64,000 nucleotides of DNA from JAWPMT01 sp965229785 (GTDB taxonomy: Bacteria > Bacteroidota > Bacteroidia > Cytophagales > Cyclobacteriaceae), in NCBI GenBank assembly GCA_965229785.1, contig CBDDJS010000001.1, positions 3,472,001-3,536,000 on the forward strand. Reading direction: 5' to 3'. The notes under the pieces are model-generated. The model ran no database searches and was not told the DNA's origin. It was given only the letters and a program-made list of their open reading frames with translations. This document shows positions 13,339 through 22,224 of this stretch, one piece after another (within the stretch, counting starts at the first letter, position 1; each line of letters opens with the position of its first letter). The position numbers and the translations under genes were made by a program.

Positions 13339-13860
13339 CTATTTCTTAATTCTGGGCTTTTTGTACACGGGAACTGTGCTACAAGGCTCTCCATACATTA
13401 AGCTACTGACCTGTGGCCTGAGCACTTTAGTAATTTCAACATAAGCATAATCTCTCATCAGTAAATTGCCACAACCCTTGATCACTACCTTTTTATCAAG
13501 AAAATCCTTTTGACTCAACTTCTTAATCAATAAGTCGATTTTTGACTTTTCGAGATCCGCCTCAGCCCCAAAAGCTATCTGTGGGGAAACATTTGACAAT
13601 TGGCTTGTGACTAACATATATGCCCAAGTAGGAATGATCGCATCCACCGAACAACCAACCACTACTGCGAAATCTCGATATTGCTCCCAGTCGTGTTCCT
13701 TCATCGCCGACCGAAAATCTTTTTCTCGCAAGATCATTTCCTGAAATAGAAATGGCTTTAAATCAAAAAATACTGTTTTGATTTCAGACAGGTACTCGTC
13801 CATGTCAACAGATATTAGACTACTATTCGCTACTTTATTGACAATTGCATCTTCTGTCAT
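13339..13860 (-). CDS. DUF2480 family protein
   Basis: A 173-residue cytoplasmic protein of unknown function that resembles the DUF2480 family, small proteins conserved across Bacteroidota. Recognition is by overall length and by stretches such as ISVDMDEYLSEI near residue 17, a central WEQYRDFAVVVGCSVDAIIP (about 78-97) and KGCGNLLMRDYAYVEITKVL near the C-terminus. There is no signal peptide or membrane segment. It follows tsaB on the same strand with 11 bases between them, so the two are probably cotranscribed. The C-terminus is basic (KKPRIKK). No enzymatic motif could be named. Confidence 0.7.
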   Translation of the reverse strand: MTEDAIVNKVANSSLISVDMDEYLSEIKTVFFDLKPFLFQEMILREKDFRSAMKEHDWEQYRDFAVVVGCSVDAIIPTWAYMLVTSQLSNVSPQIAFGAEADLEKSKIDLLIKKLSQKDFLDKKVVIKGCGNLLMRDYAYVEITKVLRPQVSSLMYGEPCSTVPVYKKPRIKK

Positions 13861-13871
13861 AATCGGATTCT

Positions 13872-14552
13872 TTAACTCAATAATTTATTTGACGCCTTTT
13901 TAGTTTGGAACTCCTTCAAATAATTTGGTTCATAATAGGCTAAGTCTTCAAATTCCTCTTTTTGAAATTTCCGCCAGGCGATCTGTCCTGTAAATGCAGC
14001 ATCGGGATGCACTGAATCAAGAATCATCAATTTTGAGTGATTCAAGAAGCCACGACATTTGGCTGCCCCACTGCCAAATATGTATACTGATCGATCCGAA
14101 TAGTCGCGAAAAGTATCTTCCTCCAGAATAAGTGGTTGCAATTCCCAAAGCTCTTCCCTTTCAGCAGTAACCAGCTTTGTGTAGACCTCCATTCGACGAG
14201 CATCAATCATAGGACAAAGAAGAGACCCGGATGGCACCCAATCTGAAGCTTGTGCTATTAAAGTATCTAAAGTTCCCACTGAAATAAGAGGGATTCCCAT
14301 AGCAAAGCATAGCCCTTTTGTTGCTGACAAACCAATCCTCAGTCCAGTATATGATCCAGGTCCTGACGAAATAGCAACGGCCTGAAGCTGTTTTCTCGTA
14401 ACTAATGCATTGTCTAATATTTCTCCAATGATCGTTGGTAAGAGTACCGAATGTGACTTATCGGAATGATAAGCCTGTTGTGCTAATAGTTTCCCTTCGT
14501 TGTGAAGTGCTATGGAGCAAACGGGTGTGGATGTTTCTATGGATAGTATCAA
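13872..14552 (-). CDS. tsaB: tRNA threonylcarbamoyladenosine biosynthesis protein TsaB
   Basis: A 226-residue ASKHA-fold protein that partners TsaD and TsaE to place the t6A modification at position 37 of tRNAs reading ANN codons. Seen: N-terminal MILSIETSTP, the hallmark ISSGPGSYTGLRIG at about 61-74, and ATKGLCFAMGIPLI after it. The start codon is a TTG at 14552, directly before ATACTATCC; no in-frame ATG lies nearby. Length is normal for TsaB. An interspersed repeat (14583-14728) sits just upstream and may hold its promoter or an upstream terminator. DUF2480 follows 11 bases downstream. Confidence 0.92.
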   Translation of the reverse strand: MILSIETSTPVCSIALHNEGKLLAQQAYHSDKSHSVLLPTIIGEILDNALVTRKQLQAVAISSGPGSYTGLRIGLSATKGLCFAMGIPLISVGTLDTLIAQASDWVPSGSLLCPMIDARRMEVYTKLVTAEREELWELQPLILEEDTFRDYSDRSVYIFGSGAAKCRGFLNHSKLMILDSVHPDAAFTGQIAWRKFQKEEFEDLAYYEPNYLKEFQTKKASNKLLS

Positions 14553-14582
14553 ATCGCTTTGATTTTCAACGGGTATGTTCTT

Positions 14583-14728
14583 CTACACTTTTCCATCGAT
14601 GAAAAGTGTCCAAAAATCTAGGCCTGAATTCATTTTTTCACACTTTTTGATCTAACAGAGCAGGAATAAAATAAACTTACCAAATCAATTCTGAAACAAA
14701 ATTAAATGTAATCTCGGCTCGAACAGAA
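14583..14728. repeat. Interspersed hairpin repeat, copy A
   Basis: This 146-base element matches 62643-62825. Shared blocks: a stem CACTTTTC / GAAAAGTG, then CAAAAATCTAG, TGATTCATTTTTT-like DNA, the identical 20-base GAGCAGGAATAAAATAAACT, and CGGCTCGAACAGA. In this copy the stem is ACACTTTTC (14585-14593) with GAAAAGTGT (14601-14609). Read on the minus strand the core could encode a short peptide, MNSGLDFWTLFIDGKV, with no start signal. It fills the gap between fur and tsaB. Confidence 0.7.
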
Positions 14729-14841
14729 TTTTATTCTTTTCTGCTCTGCGTTAAATCAAAAACCTAAAATGAATCAAAGGCCATGACCTAACGATTAATA
14801 CGCTCATCATATGTTCTTGACTCTGATTACTTTAGAATTAA

Positions 14842-15309
14842 TTAATTATCTGGCCGGTTTTCGCAGTTCATGTTTTTGCAGTTGGCGTACAAGATCAATG
14901 AATGATGTATCACCTCAAACTGCAACAACTCGCCTACCGTATTCTGAATGTTCTGAATGCGTGGATCGCAGAACTCTACTACTTTATTGCAATCGGTGCA
15001 TATCAGGTGGTCATGCTGTCGAAATCCGAACGATTTCTCATACTGGGCAATGTTCTTCCCGAATTGGTGTTTGGTCACCAAATCGCATTCGCTTAGCAAA
15101 TCAAGGGTATTATAAACTGTTGCCCGACTCACCCGATAGTTCTTTTCTTTCATGCTGATGTAGAGTAATTCCACATCAAAATGATCTTTTCTGGTATAAA
15201 TCTCCTCCAGAATTGCGAATCTCTCGGGGGTTTTACGAAGGTTCTTTTTTTCTAAAAACGCGGTAAAAATCTTCTTAACTTCCTCAAATATCGTCTCCGT
15301 CTGCGTCAT
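14842..15309 (-). CDS. Fur family metal-responsive repressor
   Basis: A 155-residue transcription regulator of the Fur/PerR/Zur family. The N-terminal winged helix (about 1-85) contains RVSRATVYNTLDLL, the recognition-helix signature. The C-terminal dimerisation part has H99-D100-H101, C104-x2-C107 for structural zinc, and a second pair C144-x4-C149. Family members sense iron, zinc or peroxide; the exact metal cannot be decided from these residues. It lies 14 bases after the RelA/SpoT gene on the same strand. A perfect -7 element at 15314-15321 would start transcription almost at the ATG. Confidence 0.9.
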   Translation of the reverse strand: MTQTETIFEEVKKIFTAFLEKKNLRKTPERFAILEEIYTRKDHFDVELLYISMKEKNYRVSRATVYNTLDLLSECDLVTKHQFGKNIAQYEKSFGFRQHDHLICTDCNKVVEFCDPRIQNIQNTVGELLQFEVIHHSLILYANCKNMNCENRPDN

Positions 15310-15313
15310 ACGT

Positions 15314-15321
15314 CAAAGATA
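15314..15321 (-). promoter_or_regulatory. Possible -7 element in front of fur
   Basis: The minus strand reads TATCTTTG, a perfect match to the Bacteroidota -7 consensus TANNTTTG, only 4 bases before the fur ATG. If used it would give a nearly leaderless fur transcript separate from the upstream gene. No good TTG lies at the -33 distance, so this is tentative. Confidence 0.3.
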
Positions 15322-15323
15322 GA

Positions 15324-17540
15324 TCAAATCTCATTATTGCTATACCGAGAAACATTGAGCACTCCCTCAACGCTTTCCAATTTTCGGATCATGAGATCAA
15401 GGTGCTCCGTATCCTCAATGTACAACTGAATTTCACCTTCGAAAATTCCACCCTCTGTATTAATCTTCATTGAGCGCATATTGATGCGAAGCTCACTTGA
15501 TATGACGTTGGACACATCTGAGATAAGTCCCAATCGATCGGTGCCAATGATCTTAATGGCCGCTTCAAATGTTTCATCTTGTTGTGACGACCATTGTGCC
15601 TTTACCACTCGATACCCATAGTTAGATAATAACTCTGGTGCATTGGGACAATTGGTACGATGAATTTTGATCCCTTCTGCCACTGTTACAAAACCAAAAA
15701 CATCATCTCCTGGAATAGGATTACAACACTTTGAGAATTTGTAGTCCATAATGTCCTTATCCTCCCCGATGAGCAGAATGTCTCCTTTCTCTTTCGGGAC
15801 CTTGGTCTTCGGCTTTGGTGCTTTCAGTACAGGTGCAGTTACAACCTTTTGTATTTTCTCTTCTTCGGTATTGTCGTGGAATTTCTTAATGTCATTGTGC
15901 TCAATCTTTCCCTTACCAATTAAAAAGAATAAATCTGTCGGTGTAGGCACATTAAAGAATGAAACCATTTTGCTCAAGGTCGCCTGATCGAAGGGCTGCT
16001 TGATCTGCTTCAACTTCCTTTTGACAACTTCTTTGCCTTCAGCGGCATACTTCTTCCGTTCCTCCTTCAGTGCCTCTTTGATTCCATTTTTTGCTTTGGA
16101 GCTTACCACATATTTGAGCCAGTCTTCGCTTGGTTTTTGTTTCTTGGAAGTAAGGATCTCAACCTGATCACCATTCTTAAACTTATAATTCAATGGGACA
16201 AGTTTCTGATTCACTTTAGCTCCAATACATCTTGCACCAATCTCTGTATGTATATCAAAGGCAAAATCCAGGGTAGTGGCACCATTAGGTAGGGTAATCA
16301 GGTCTCCCTTTGGCGTAAAGGTGAACACCTCTTCACTGTATAAATTGGATCGAAAGTTGTCAACGAATTCAATTGCATTGGAATCGCTTTGCTCCAACAC
16401 CTCTCGGACTTTAGCGATCCACATTTCCAATCCCATTTCATTTTGGCCAGCACTGTTTTCTTTGTACTTCCAATGTGCAGCATATCCTTTTTCCGCGATA
16501 TCGTCCATGCGTTGCGTACGTATCTGGACTTCTACCCACTGACCTTTGTCGCTCATGACCGTGGTATGAAGTGACTCATATCCATTGGCTTTTGGCATTG
16601 AAATCCAGTCTCTTAATCTTTCAGGATTAGGCTGGTAAAAATCCGTAACAATAGAATATGCCTGCCAACAAAGAGCTTTCTCCGTATGAACAGGTGCCTG
16701 AAGAATGATCCTTATGGCAAAAAGGTCATAAACTTCCTCAAACGAGACTCCTTGCTTCTGCATTTTATTCCAAATGGAATTGATGGATTTCGGTCGTCCT
16801 TTGATCTCATAATCCACTCCCAGGGCATCGAGAGAGTCTTTAATTGGCCTTACAAAGTTTCTGATGAAATAATTTCTTGCCTGTCTTGTGGCGTTGATCT
16901 TATTGGCTATGTCATTGTAAACCTCACTATCGGTAATCTTCAGGCATAAATCCTCCAATTCTGATTTGATGGCGTAAAGACCCAAACGGTGTGCTAAAGG
17001 GGCATAAATGAATTTGGTCTCCGAGGCGATTTTCAACTGTTTATCCCGCGGCATGCTGTCCAGCGTCCGCATATTGTGTAGCCTGTCCGCGAGTTTGATC
17101 AGTATAACCCGTACGTCTTCCGACAGAGTTAAAATCATTTTCCGAAAGTTCTCCGCTTGTTGCGACGACCCCTGATCAAAGACCCCTGATATTTTCGTCA
17201 GTCCATCTATGATCTTGGCAACTTTCGATCCGAATAGCCTTTCTATATCGGAAAGCTGAATTTCCGTATCTTCCACTACATCATGTAGCAGTGCTGCAAC
17301 GATGGAAGTAGTACCCAGGCCAATCTCATCGACACAGATCATAGAGACTTCTATCGGATGAAATATGTATGGCTCTCCGGAACGCCTTCTCATGCCCTGA
17401 TGGGCCTCCATAGATGTATTGAATGCCTTCCTTATGATTTTGGCATCATCGTCATTTAGGACCGGTTTTGCATGCCTTAGAAGTGTCCGGTATTTACGAA
17501 CTATCTGTTTCTTTTCTTCTTCCTGCTCGAATTCACGCAT
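15324..17540 (-). CDS. Bifunctional (p)ppGpp synthetase/hydrolase, RelA/SpoT family
   Basis: A 738-residue long RSH enzyme that makes and breaks the stringent-response alarmone (p)ppGpp from GTP/GDP and ATP. Domain order: N-terminal HD hydrolase (about 40-190) with the catalytic H86-D87 in LLHDVVEDT; synthetase domain (about 230-360) with YDLFAIRIIL, the MPKANGYESLHTTV block and EVQIRT; a TGS domain near 395-455 (EVFTFTPKGDLITLPNGA); a conserved Cys-containing helix region (FSKCCNPIPGD near 620); and a C-terminal ACT domain. Both catalytic sites look intact, so it is probably bifunctional like SpoT/Rel. The start is the ATG at 17540, divergent from the tRNA-Leu gene. Confidence 0.95.
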   Translation of the reverse strand: MREFEQEEEKKQIVRKYRTLLRHAKPVLNDDDAKIIRKAFNTSMEAHQGMRRRSGEPYIFHPIEVSMICVDEIGLGTTSIVAALLHDVVEDTEIQLSDIERLFGSKVAKIIDGLTKISGVFDQGSSQQAENFRKMILTLSEDVRVILIKLADRLHNMRTLDSMPRDKQLKIASETKFIYAPLAHRLGLYAIKSELEDLCLKITDSEVYNDIANKINATRQARNYFIRNFVRPIKDSLDALGVDYEIKGRPKSINSIWNKMQKQGVSFEEVYDLFAIRIILQAPVHTEKALCWQAYSIVTDFYQPNPERLRDWISMPKANGYESLHTTVMSDKGQWVEVQIRTQRMDDIAEKGYAAHWKYKENSAGQNEMGLEMWIAKVREVLEQSDSNAIEFVDNFRSNLYSEEVFTFTPKGDLITLPNGATTLDFAFDIHTEIGARCIGAKVNQKLVPLNYKFKNGDQVEILTSKKQKPSEDWLKYVVSSKAKNGIKEALKEERKKYAAEGKEVVKRKLKQIKQPFDQATLSKMVSFFNVPTPTDLFFLIGKGKIEHNDIKKFHDNTEEEKIQKVVTAPVLKAPKPKTKVPKEKGDILLIGEDKDIMDYKFSKCCNPIPGDDVFGFVTVAEGIKIHRTNCPNAPELLSNYGYRVVKAQWSSQQDETFEAAIKIIGTDRLGLISDVSNVISSELRINMRSMKINTEGGIFEGEIQLYIEDTEHLDLMIRKLESVEGVLNVSRYSNNEI

Positions 17541-17608
17541 TTATTTGCATAATACTTAAACAAAAGTGCATAGATATAATTTTTTACCTATCTTCGCACT
17601 CCGATTTT

Positions 17609-17690
17609 GCGGATGTGGCGAAATTGGTAGACGCACTAGACTTAGGATCTAGCGCCGCGAGGCATGGGGGTTCGAGTCCCTCCATCCGCA
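17609..17690 (+). tRNA. tRNA-Leu (anticodon TAG)
   Basis: An 82-base class II tRNA: acceptor GCGGATG with CATCCGC, D-arm with TGGCGAAATTGGTAGACGC, anticodon stem CTAGA/TCTAG around the loop CTTAGGA (anticodon TAG), a variable arm CGCCGCGAGGCA and T-arm GGGTTCGAGTCCC. CCA is not encoded. A near-consensus -7 element TATCTTCG lies about 20 bases upstream. It stands alone between the RelA/SpoT gene and tig. Confidence 0.96.
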
Positions 17691-17696
17691 CAGATA

Positions 17697-17731
17697 CCCT
17701 CTTATGACTTGCAGCCATAAGGGGGTTTTTA
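17697..17731 (+). terminator. Terminator after tRNA-Leu
   Basis: CCCTCTTATG pairs with CATAAGGGGG (one T-G wobble) around an 8-base loop and is followed by TTTTT. It ends the tRNA transcript just before tig. Confidence 0.75.
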
Positions 17732-17762
17732 GTTTTAAATGACATCTTAAATTATTTCAAAA

Positions 17763-19088
17763 TTGGATATCTCGCTCGATAAAACCGAAAACAACGAGGC
17801 CTTAATTAAAATTAGCCTAAAGCAAGAGGATTATCAACAGGGTGTTGACCAAAAAATAAAGGACTTTAGCAAAAAAGCTAATTTGAAGGGTTTCCGTCCT
17901 GGTAAAGTGCCTCCTGGTCTGATCAGAAAAATGTACGGCAAATCCATCCTGGCCGAAGAGATCAACAGAATTCTCGGCGAGGAATTGACGAAATACATTC
18001 GAGAAAGTGATTTGAGAATTCTCGGTGAACCTATGCCTCGACGAGAGGAAATGGAAGCTATTAACTGGGAAACTCAGAAAGAATTTGAATTTTCATATGA
18101 TGCCGGCTATGCAGGTGAATTTGACTTAAAGGTCGATAAGAAGGTCAAAGTCGAAATGGCGAAGATCAAAGTAGACGATACGGTAATCGAAGAAACCATT
18201 GGCAATTTGCAGCGACAGTTTGGAGAGACTTCACCAGCAGAAGAGGTATCTGAAGGAGACACTGTTTATGGACAGATTGTGGCCGAAAGCATTGAATTGG
18301 ATCGAGAAATTTCGATTGATACTCGCGAATGTGAGAAAGCAGGAACCAATAAATTCAAAGGACTTAAGGTTGATGATACCCTCACTATTGATGGAAAGAA
18401 GTTCTTCAAAGATGCCGATTATATCACTCGGCTAGCCGGATTGGATGCCGATCAAGTAAAAACGACCAAAGCGAAATACGAATTCACTGTCAAAGGCATT
18501 ACTCATACAGCCCCTGCTGAAATCAATCAGGAACTGTTTGACAAGACTTTTGGCGCAGGAAATGTTGAATCAGAAGAGGCTTTCAAAGAAAAGGTGAGTG
18601 AAACCCTTGCTCAAAACTATGACAAGGAAAGTGATCAATTGTTCTTCTTGAAAGTAAGGGACGAATTGGTTGATAAAGCCGGAATCACCTTGCCGGATGC
18701 ATTCTTGAAAGTCTGGCTCAAAGCAACCAACGAGAATATGACAGACGAACTTTTGGACACTGAATACGATCAGTATGCAAAAGAATTGAGATGGTCATTG
18801 GTCAGTGAGCAGATCGCATCAGATAACGACCTTAAAGTAGAGCATGAGGATGTGATGGCTGAGGCTAAAGCACAGATTCTTCAACAATTTGGTGGACCTG
18901 CCATTGCCGAACAATTAGGCGATCAACTAGATCAATTTGCTAACAACTACCTACAAGGTGAAAATGGCAATAACTACATGAAAGTCTTCAATCAGGTAAA
19001 GGGCACAAAGGTGTTTGAGTTCCTGAAAGGAGAGATAACGGTAAAAGAGAAAGAGGTCACGCTAGAGGAGTTCCGCAAATTGGTGTAA
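17763..19088 (+). CDS. tig: Trigger factor, ribosome-bound chaperone
   Basis: A 441-residue trigger factor that binds at the ribosome exit tunnel and protects nascent chains. The N-terminal ribosome-binding domain carries the signature GFRPGKVPPG at residues 45-54. The middle region corresponds to the FKBP-like domain in degenerate form, as is common in Bacteroidota, and the C-terminal helical arms follow (about 265-420). The start is a TTG at 17763 (giving LDISLDKT); no in-frame ATG exists upstream before stop codons. It is followed by a strong terminator and then clpP and clpX, the classic tig-clpP-clpX order. Confidence 0.93.
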   Translation: MDISLDKTENNEALIKISLKQEDYQQGVDQKIKDFSKKANLKGFRPGKVPPGLIRKMYGKSILAEEINRILGEELTKYIRESDLRILGEPMPRREEMEAINWETQKEFEFSYDAGYAGEFDLKVDKKVKVEMAKIKVDDTVIEETIGNLQRQFGETSPAEEVSEGDTVYGQIVAESIELDREISIDTRECEKAGTNKFKGLKVDDTLTIDGKKFFKDADYITRLAGLDADQVKTTKAKYEFTVKGITHTAPAEINQELFDKTFGAGNVESEEAFKEKVSETLAQNYDKESDQLFFLKVRDELVDKAGITLPDAFLKVWLKATNENMTDELLDTEYDQYAKELRWSLVSEQIASDNDLKVEHEDVMAEAKAQILQQFGGPAIAEQLGDQLDQFANNYLQGENGNNYMKVFNQVKGTKVFEFLKGEITVKEKEVTLEEFRKLV

Positions 19089-19126
19089 CGGAAAGAACTT
19101 TAGCACGTACTAATGAGTTAATACAG

Positions 19127-19159
19127 AAGTCCTCACTTAAGAGGACTTTTTTTATTTTT
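19127..19159 (+). terminator. Terminator after tig
   Basis: AAGTCCTC-ACTTAA-GAGGACTT followed by T-rich DNA forms a compact hairpin 38 bases after the tig stop. The end of its T-run contains TATTTTTG (19153-19160), a perfect -7 sequence, so the clpP promoter may overlap the terminator, although no -33 TTG is in place. Confidence 0.8.
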
Positions 19160-19182
19160 GTTAAAATACGCACTACACATAA

Positions 19183-19851
19183 ATGATTAATAAAGAAGAA
19201 TTTAGAAAATTCGCCGTTAAAGGACAGGGAATTAACGGTCTTACGTTCGATGCTTACGCTGATCGTGTTGAAAACATGACTCGATCTGTTATCGAAGAAC
19301 GTCCGACTCGTTTTGCCGAAATTGACGTATTCTCAAGGTTGATCATGGATAGGATTATTTTTCTTGGTATGCAAGTCGAGGAAAATATCGCTAACATCAT
19401 CACCGCTCAGTTACTTTTCCTGGAGTCTGTAGACGCGAAAAAAGATATTCTACTCTATATAAACAGCCCCGGAGGCTCTGTCTATGCTGGTTTAGGCATG
19501 TATGATACCATGCAATATGTCGGACCAGATGTGGCTACCATTTGCACAGGAATGGCCGCATCTATGGGCGCAGTACTCATGTCTGGAGGAGCTAAAGGGA
19601 AACGTTCTGCATTGCCACATGCCCGGATTATGATCCATCAACCCAGTGGCGGAATGCAAGGTCAATCCAGGGATATGGAAATTACTCTGAAGCAAATGCA
19701 GGAATTAAGAAAAGATCTTTACACCATTTTAGCAGAACATACTGGTAAAACATACGAACAAATCGAACAAGATTCTGACAGAGACTACTGGATGCGGGCC
19801 TCTGAAGCCAAAGAATATGGCTTGATCGATGAGGTGTTAATCAAAAAGTAA
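19183..19851 (+). CDS. clpP: ATP-dependent Clp protease proteolytic subunit
   Basis: A 222-residue serine peptidase that forms the barrel degrading substrates unfolded by ClpX. The catalytic Ser127 lies in AASMGAVLMSGG, His152 in RIMIHQPSGG, and the acidic member is near residue 201 (DSDRDYWM), all in family positions. The oxyanion-loop motif INSPGGSV is at 93-100. The N-terminus is longer than in E. coli ClpP and may include a propeptide. clpX follows after 11 bases, so the two are cotranscribed. Confidence 0.96.
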   Translation: MINKEEFRKFAVKGQGINGLTFDAYADRVENMTRSVIEERPTRFAEIDVFSRLIMDRIIFLGMQVEENIANIITAQLLFLESVDAKKDILLYINSPGGSVYAGLGMYDTMQYVGPDVATICTGMAASMGAVLMSGGAKGKRSALPHARIMIHQPSGGMQGQSRDMEITLKQMQELRKDLYTILAEHTGKTYEQIEQDSDRDYWMRASEAKEYGLIDEVLIKK

Positions 19852-19862
19852 ATCGACAATTT

Positions 19863-21092
19863 ATGGCACAAGTCACTTGTAGTTTTTGCGGACGCAATAA
19901 AAAAGACGTAGACCTGATGATATCAGGTATCCACGCTCATATCTGTGACAAATGTATTACGCAGGCTCAACAGATCCTTAATGAGGAACTGAAGACCAAG
20001 GATGATCCGGAAACTCCTAATTTCAACCTGATCAAGCCGATCGACATGAAAAGGCATTTGGATGAATTCGTGGTGGGCCAGGACGAAGCTAAAAGGTACA
20101 TGTCCGTGGCGGTCTACAATCACTACAAGCGGCTGATGCAGCATAAGAACAACGACGATGTTGTGATTGAAAAGTCTAACATCGTTATGGTTGGACAGAC
20201 GGGTACTGGTAAAACTTACCTGGCCCGTACGCTTGCCAAAATCCTTCAAGTACCTTTTTGCATAGCCGATGCAACCGTGCTCACCGAAGCAGGTTATGTG
20301 GGTGAAGATGTAGAAAGTATCCTTACACGACTCTTGCAAGCGGCAAACTACGAAGTAGAATCTGCAGAACGAGGCATCGTCTATATTGATGAGTTAGATA
20401 AAATTGCCAGAAAATCAGATAACCCATCGATCACCAGAGATGTAAGCGGTGAAGGTGTACAACAAGCACTATTGAAACTCCTGGAAGGTACGAGTGTGAA
20501 TGTGCCTCCGCAAGGTGGGCGAAAGCATCCTGACCAAAAGATGATCTCTGTAAATACAGAAAACATCCTGTTTATCTGTGGTGGAGCATTTGATGGTATC
20601 GAACGACATATTGGTAACCGACTCAACACGCGCCCGATCGGATTTGTCAGTGATGAGGATAATGACTTCCAACATCTGGACAAGTCGAACTTACTGCAAT
20701 ATATTACTGCACAAGACCTTAAGAGCTTCGGTTTGATCCCTGAATTGATTGGCCGACTTCCCGTATTGACGCACCTGGATCCATTGAACGAAGAGGCCTT
20801 GAAGAAAATCCTGAAAGAGCCTAAGAATGCTTTGATCAAGCAATATCAAAAGCTGTTTGAAATGGAAGACGTGAAGCTGCAACTTGAGGAAGGCGCACTT
20901 GATTATATCGTTGAAAAAGCGATGGAATTTAAGCTTGGTGCCAGAGGCCTCAGGTCCATTTTCGAAGCCATTATAACTGACGCCATGTTCGAGATTCCAT
21001 CAGCAGAAGATGTGAAGGAGATTGTGATCGATCGGTCCTATGCAGAAGAAAAGTTCGAGAAAAGCAAGTTCAACAAGCTCAAAGCTGCTTAA
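19863..21092 (+). CDS. clpX: ATP-dependent Clp protease ATP-binding subunit
   Basis: A 409-residue AAA+ unfoldase that delivers substrates to ClpP. The N-terminal zinc-binding domain has C6-x2-C9 and C28-x2-C31. Walker A is GQTGTGKT at 111-118, Walker B is the IVYIDELDKI stretch near 172-181, and GAFDGIERHIGNR and RPIGF follow in the usual order. GARGLRSI, the sensor-2 region, is near 361-368. Length and layout are normal. It is the last gene of the clpP-clpX unit and is convergent with lpxB, with only 3 bases between stop codons. Confidence 0.97.
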   Translation: MAQVTCSFCGRNKKDVDLMISGIHAHICDKCITQAQQILNEELKTKDDPETPNFNLIKPIDMKRHLDEFVVGQDEAKRYMSVAVYNHYKRLMQHKNNDDVVIEKSNIVMVGQTGTGKTYLARTLAKILQVPFCIADATVLTEAGYVGEDVESILTRLLQAANYEVESAERGIVYIDELDKIARKSDNPSITRDVSGEGVQQALLKLLEGTSVNVPPQGGRKHPDQKMISVNTENILFICGGAFDGIERHIGNRLNTRPIGFVSDEDNDFQHLDKSNLLQYITAQDLKSFGLIPELIGRLPVLTHLDPLNEEALKKILKEPKNALIKQYQKLFEMEDVKLQLEEGALDYIVEKAMEFKLGARGLRSIFEAIITDAMFEIPSAEDVKEIVIDRSYAEEKFEKSKFNKLKAA

Positions 21093-21095
21093 TTA

Positions 21096-22205
21096 TTAAG
21101 CTCGAATCCAGTTTGTAAGATCCTCTGCTACTTTTCTGGAAGCAGAATGATTTCCAATTTGAGCTGCAAGCTTCTTGTAATCTTCGAGCATTTTCTTTCG
21201 ATAATGTTCGTCTCCCAGGATTTTATCTATTTCTGTTAGGACGATTTTGGGCGTGTACTCATTTTGCACAAATTCTTGTACTATCCGTTTGTCCTGAATC
21301 AGATTCACCAGAGATAGAAATCGAACTTTGATCAACGCTCTGGCGATCCAATATGAAATTTTACTGGTCTTATAACAAACGACCTGAGGAACGTTTAGCA
21401 GAGCGGTTTCTAGCGTTGCTGTTCCTGAAGTAACCACAGCTGCATCCGATGCTTTCAACACTTCATAGGTCTTTCCTATGAATACTTCGACATTGGGCAG
21501 GCCTTTCAACGGGTCGTAAAAAGCGGCATCCACATTATCCACTGCGGCCACTAAAAACTGATAATCAGGTTTTAATCGAGCGCATTCGATGATCATATCG
21601 ATTGAAGTTTTTACTTCCTGGACCCTACTCCCCGGTAAATAAGCCACTTTAGGGCCTGTAGTTCCAACTATCGGCAAAGGAGCAAATACATGCGCTTCAA
21701 TTTCTTCCATTACCGGGTTTCCCACGTAGTGAACAGGATAATTGTGCTTCTTGAAGAAGGCTATTTCAAATGGAAGAATACTGTAAAGCCTGTCTACGTA
21801 TTTTTTGATGGTTTTGACCCTGCTTTCTTTCCAGGCCCATGCTTTCGGAGCTATATAGTAAGCCACTTTAAATTGGTGCGTCTTTGAGAAGCGGGCCATT
21901 CTCAAGTTAAAGCCAGGGAAATCCACCAACACTAAAACATCTGGCTGAAAATTCCAGATAGCTTTTTCGCATTCTTTCATCCTCTTGCTAATCAAACGAA
22001 GATTTTGCACCACTTCAATGAACCCCATGAATGAAATTTCCTTGTAGTGGGAAATTAATTTCATTCCGGCCTTCTCCATTTGCTCTCCCCCATAACCTAC
22101 TATTTCAGCATTGGGATCAAAATGTAGAAGCTGTTTGATCAGAAAAGCTGCATGTAAATCTCCAGACCTCTCTCCGGCTATCAGGAAGTATTTCACAATA
22201 CCCAA
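21096..22205 (-). CDS. lpxB: Lipid-A-disaccharide synthase
   Basis: A 369-residue GT19 glycosyltransferase that joins UDP-2,3-diacylglucosamine and lipid X to make the lipid A disaccharide at the inner membrane. Seen: LIAGERSGDLHAAFLI at 8-23, with Arg where many homologues have Ala or Pro; EISFMGFIEVVQNL near 57; VDFPGFNLRMA near 92; YLPGSRVQEV near 188; and TSGTATLETALLNVPQVVCY near 259. The start is the ATG at 22205; a GTG three codons in is also possible. It follows queD by 19 bases on the same strand. Confidence 0.94.
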   Translation of the reverse strand: MGIVKYFLIAGERSGDLHAAFLIKQLLHFDPNAEIVGYGGEQMEKAGMKLISHYKEISFMGFIEVVQNLRLISKRMKECEKAIWNFQPDVLVLVDFPGFNLRMARFSKTHQFKVAYYIAPKAWAWKESRVKTIKKYVDRLYSILPFEIAFFKKHNYPVHYVGNPVMEEIEAHVFAPLPIVGTTGPKVAYLPGSRVQEVKTSIDMIIECARLKPDYQFLVAAVDNVDAAFYDPLKGLPNVEVFIGKTYEVLKASDAAVVTSGTATLETALLNVPQVVCYKTSKISYWIARALIKVRFLSLVNLIQDKRIVQEFVQNEYTPKIVLTEIDKILGDEHYRKKMLEDYKKLAAQIGNHSASRKVAEDLTNWIRA

Positions 22206-22224
22206 CCCTTTTGAGTTTCGGGCT

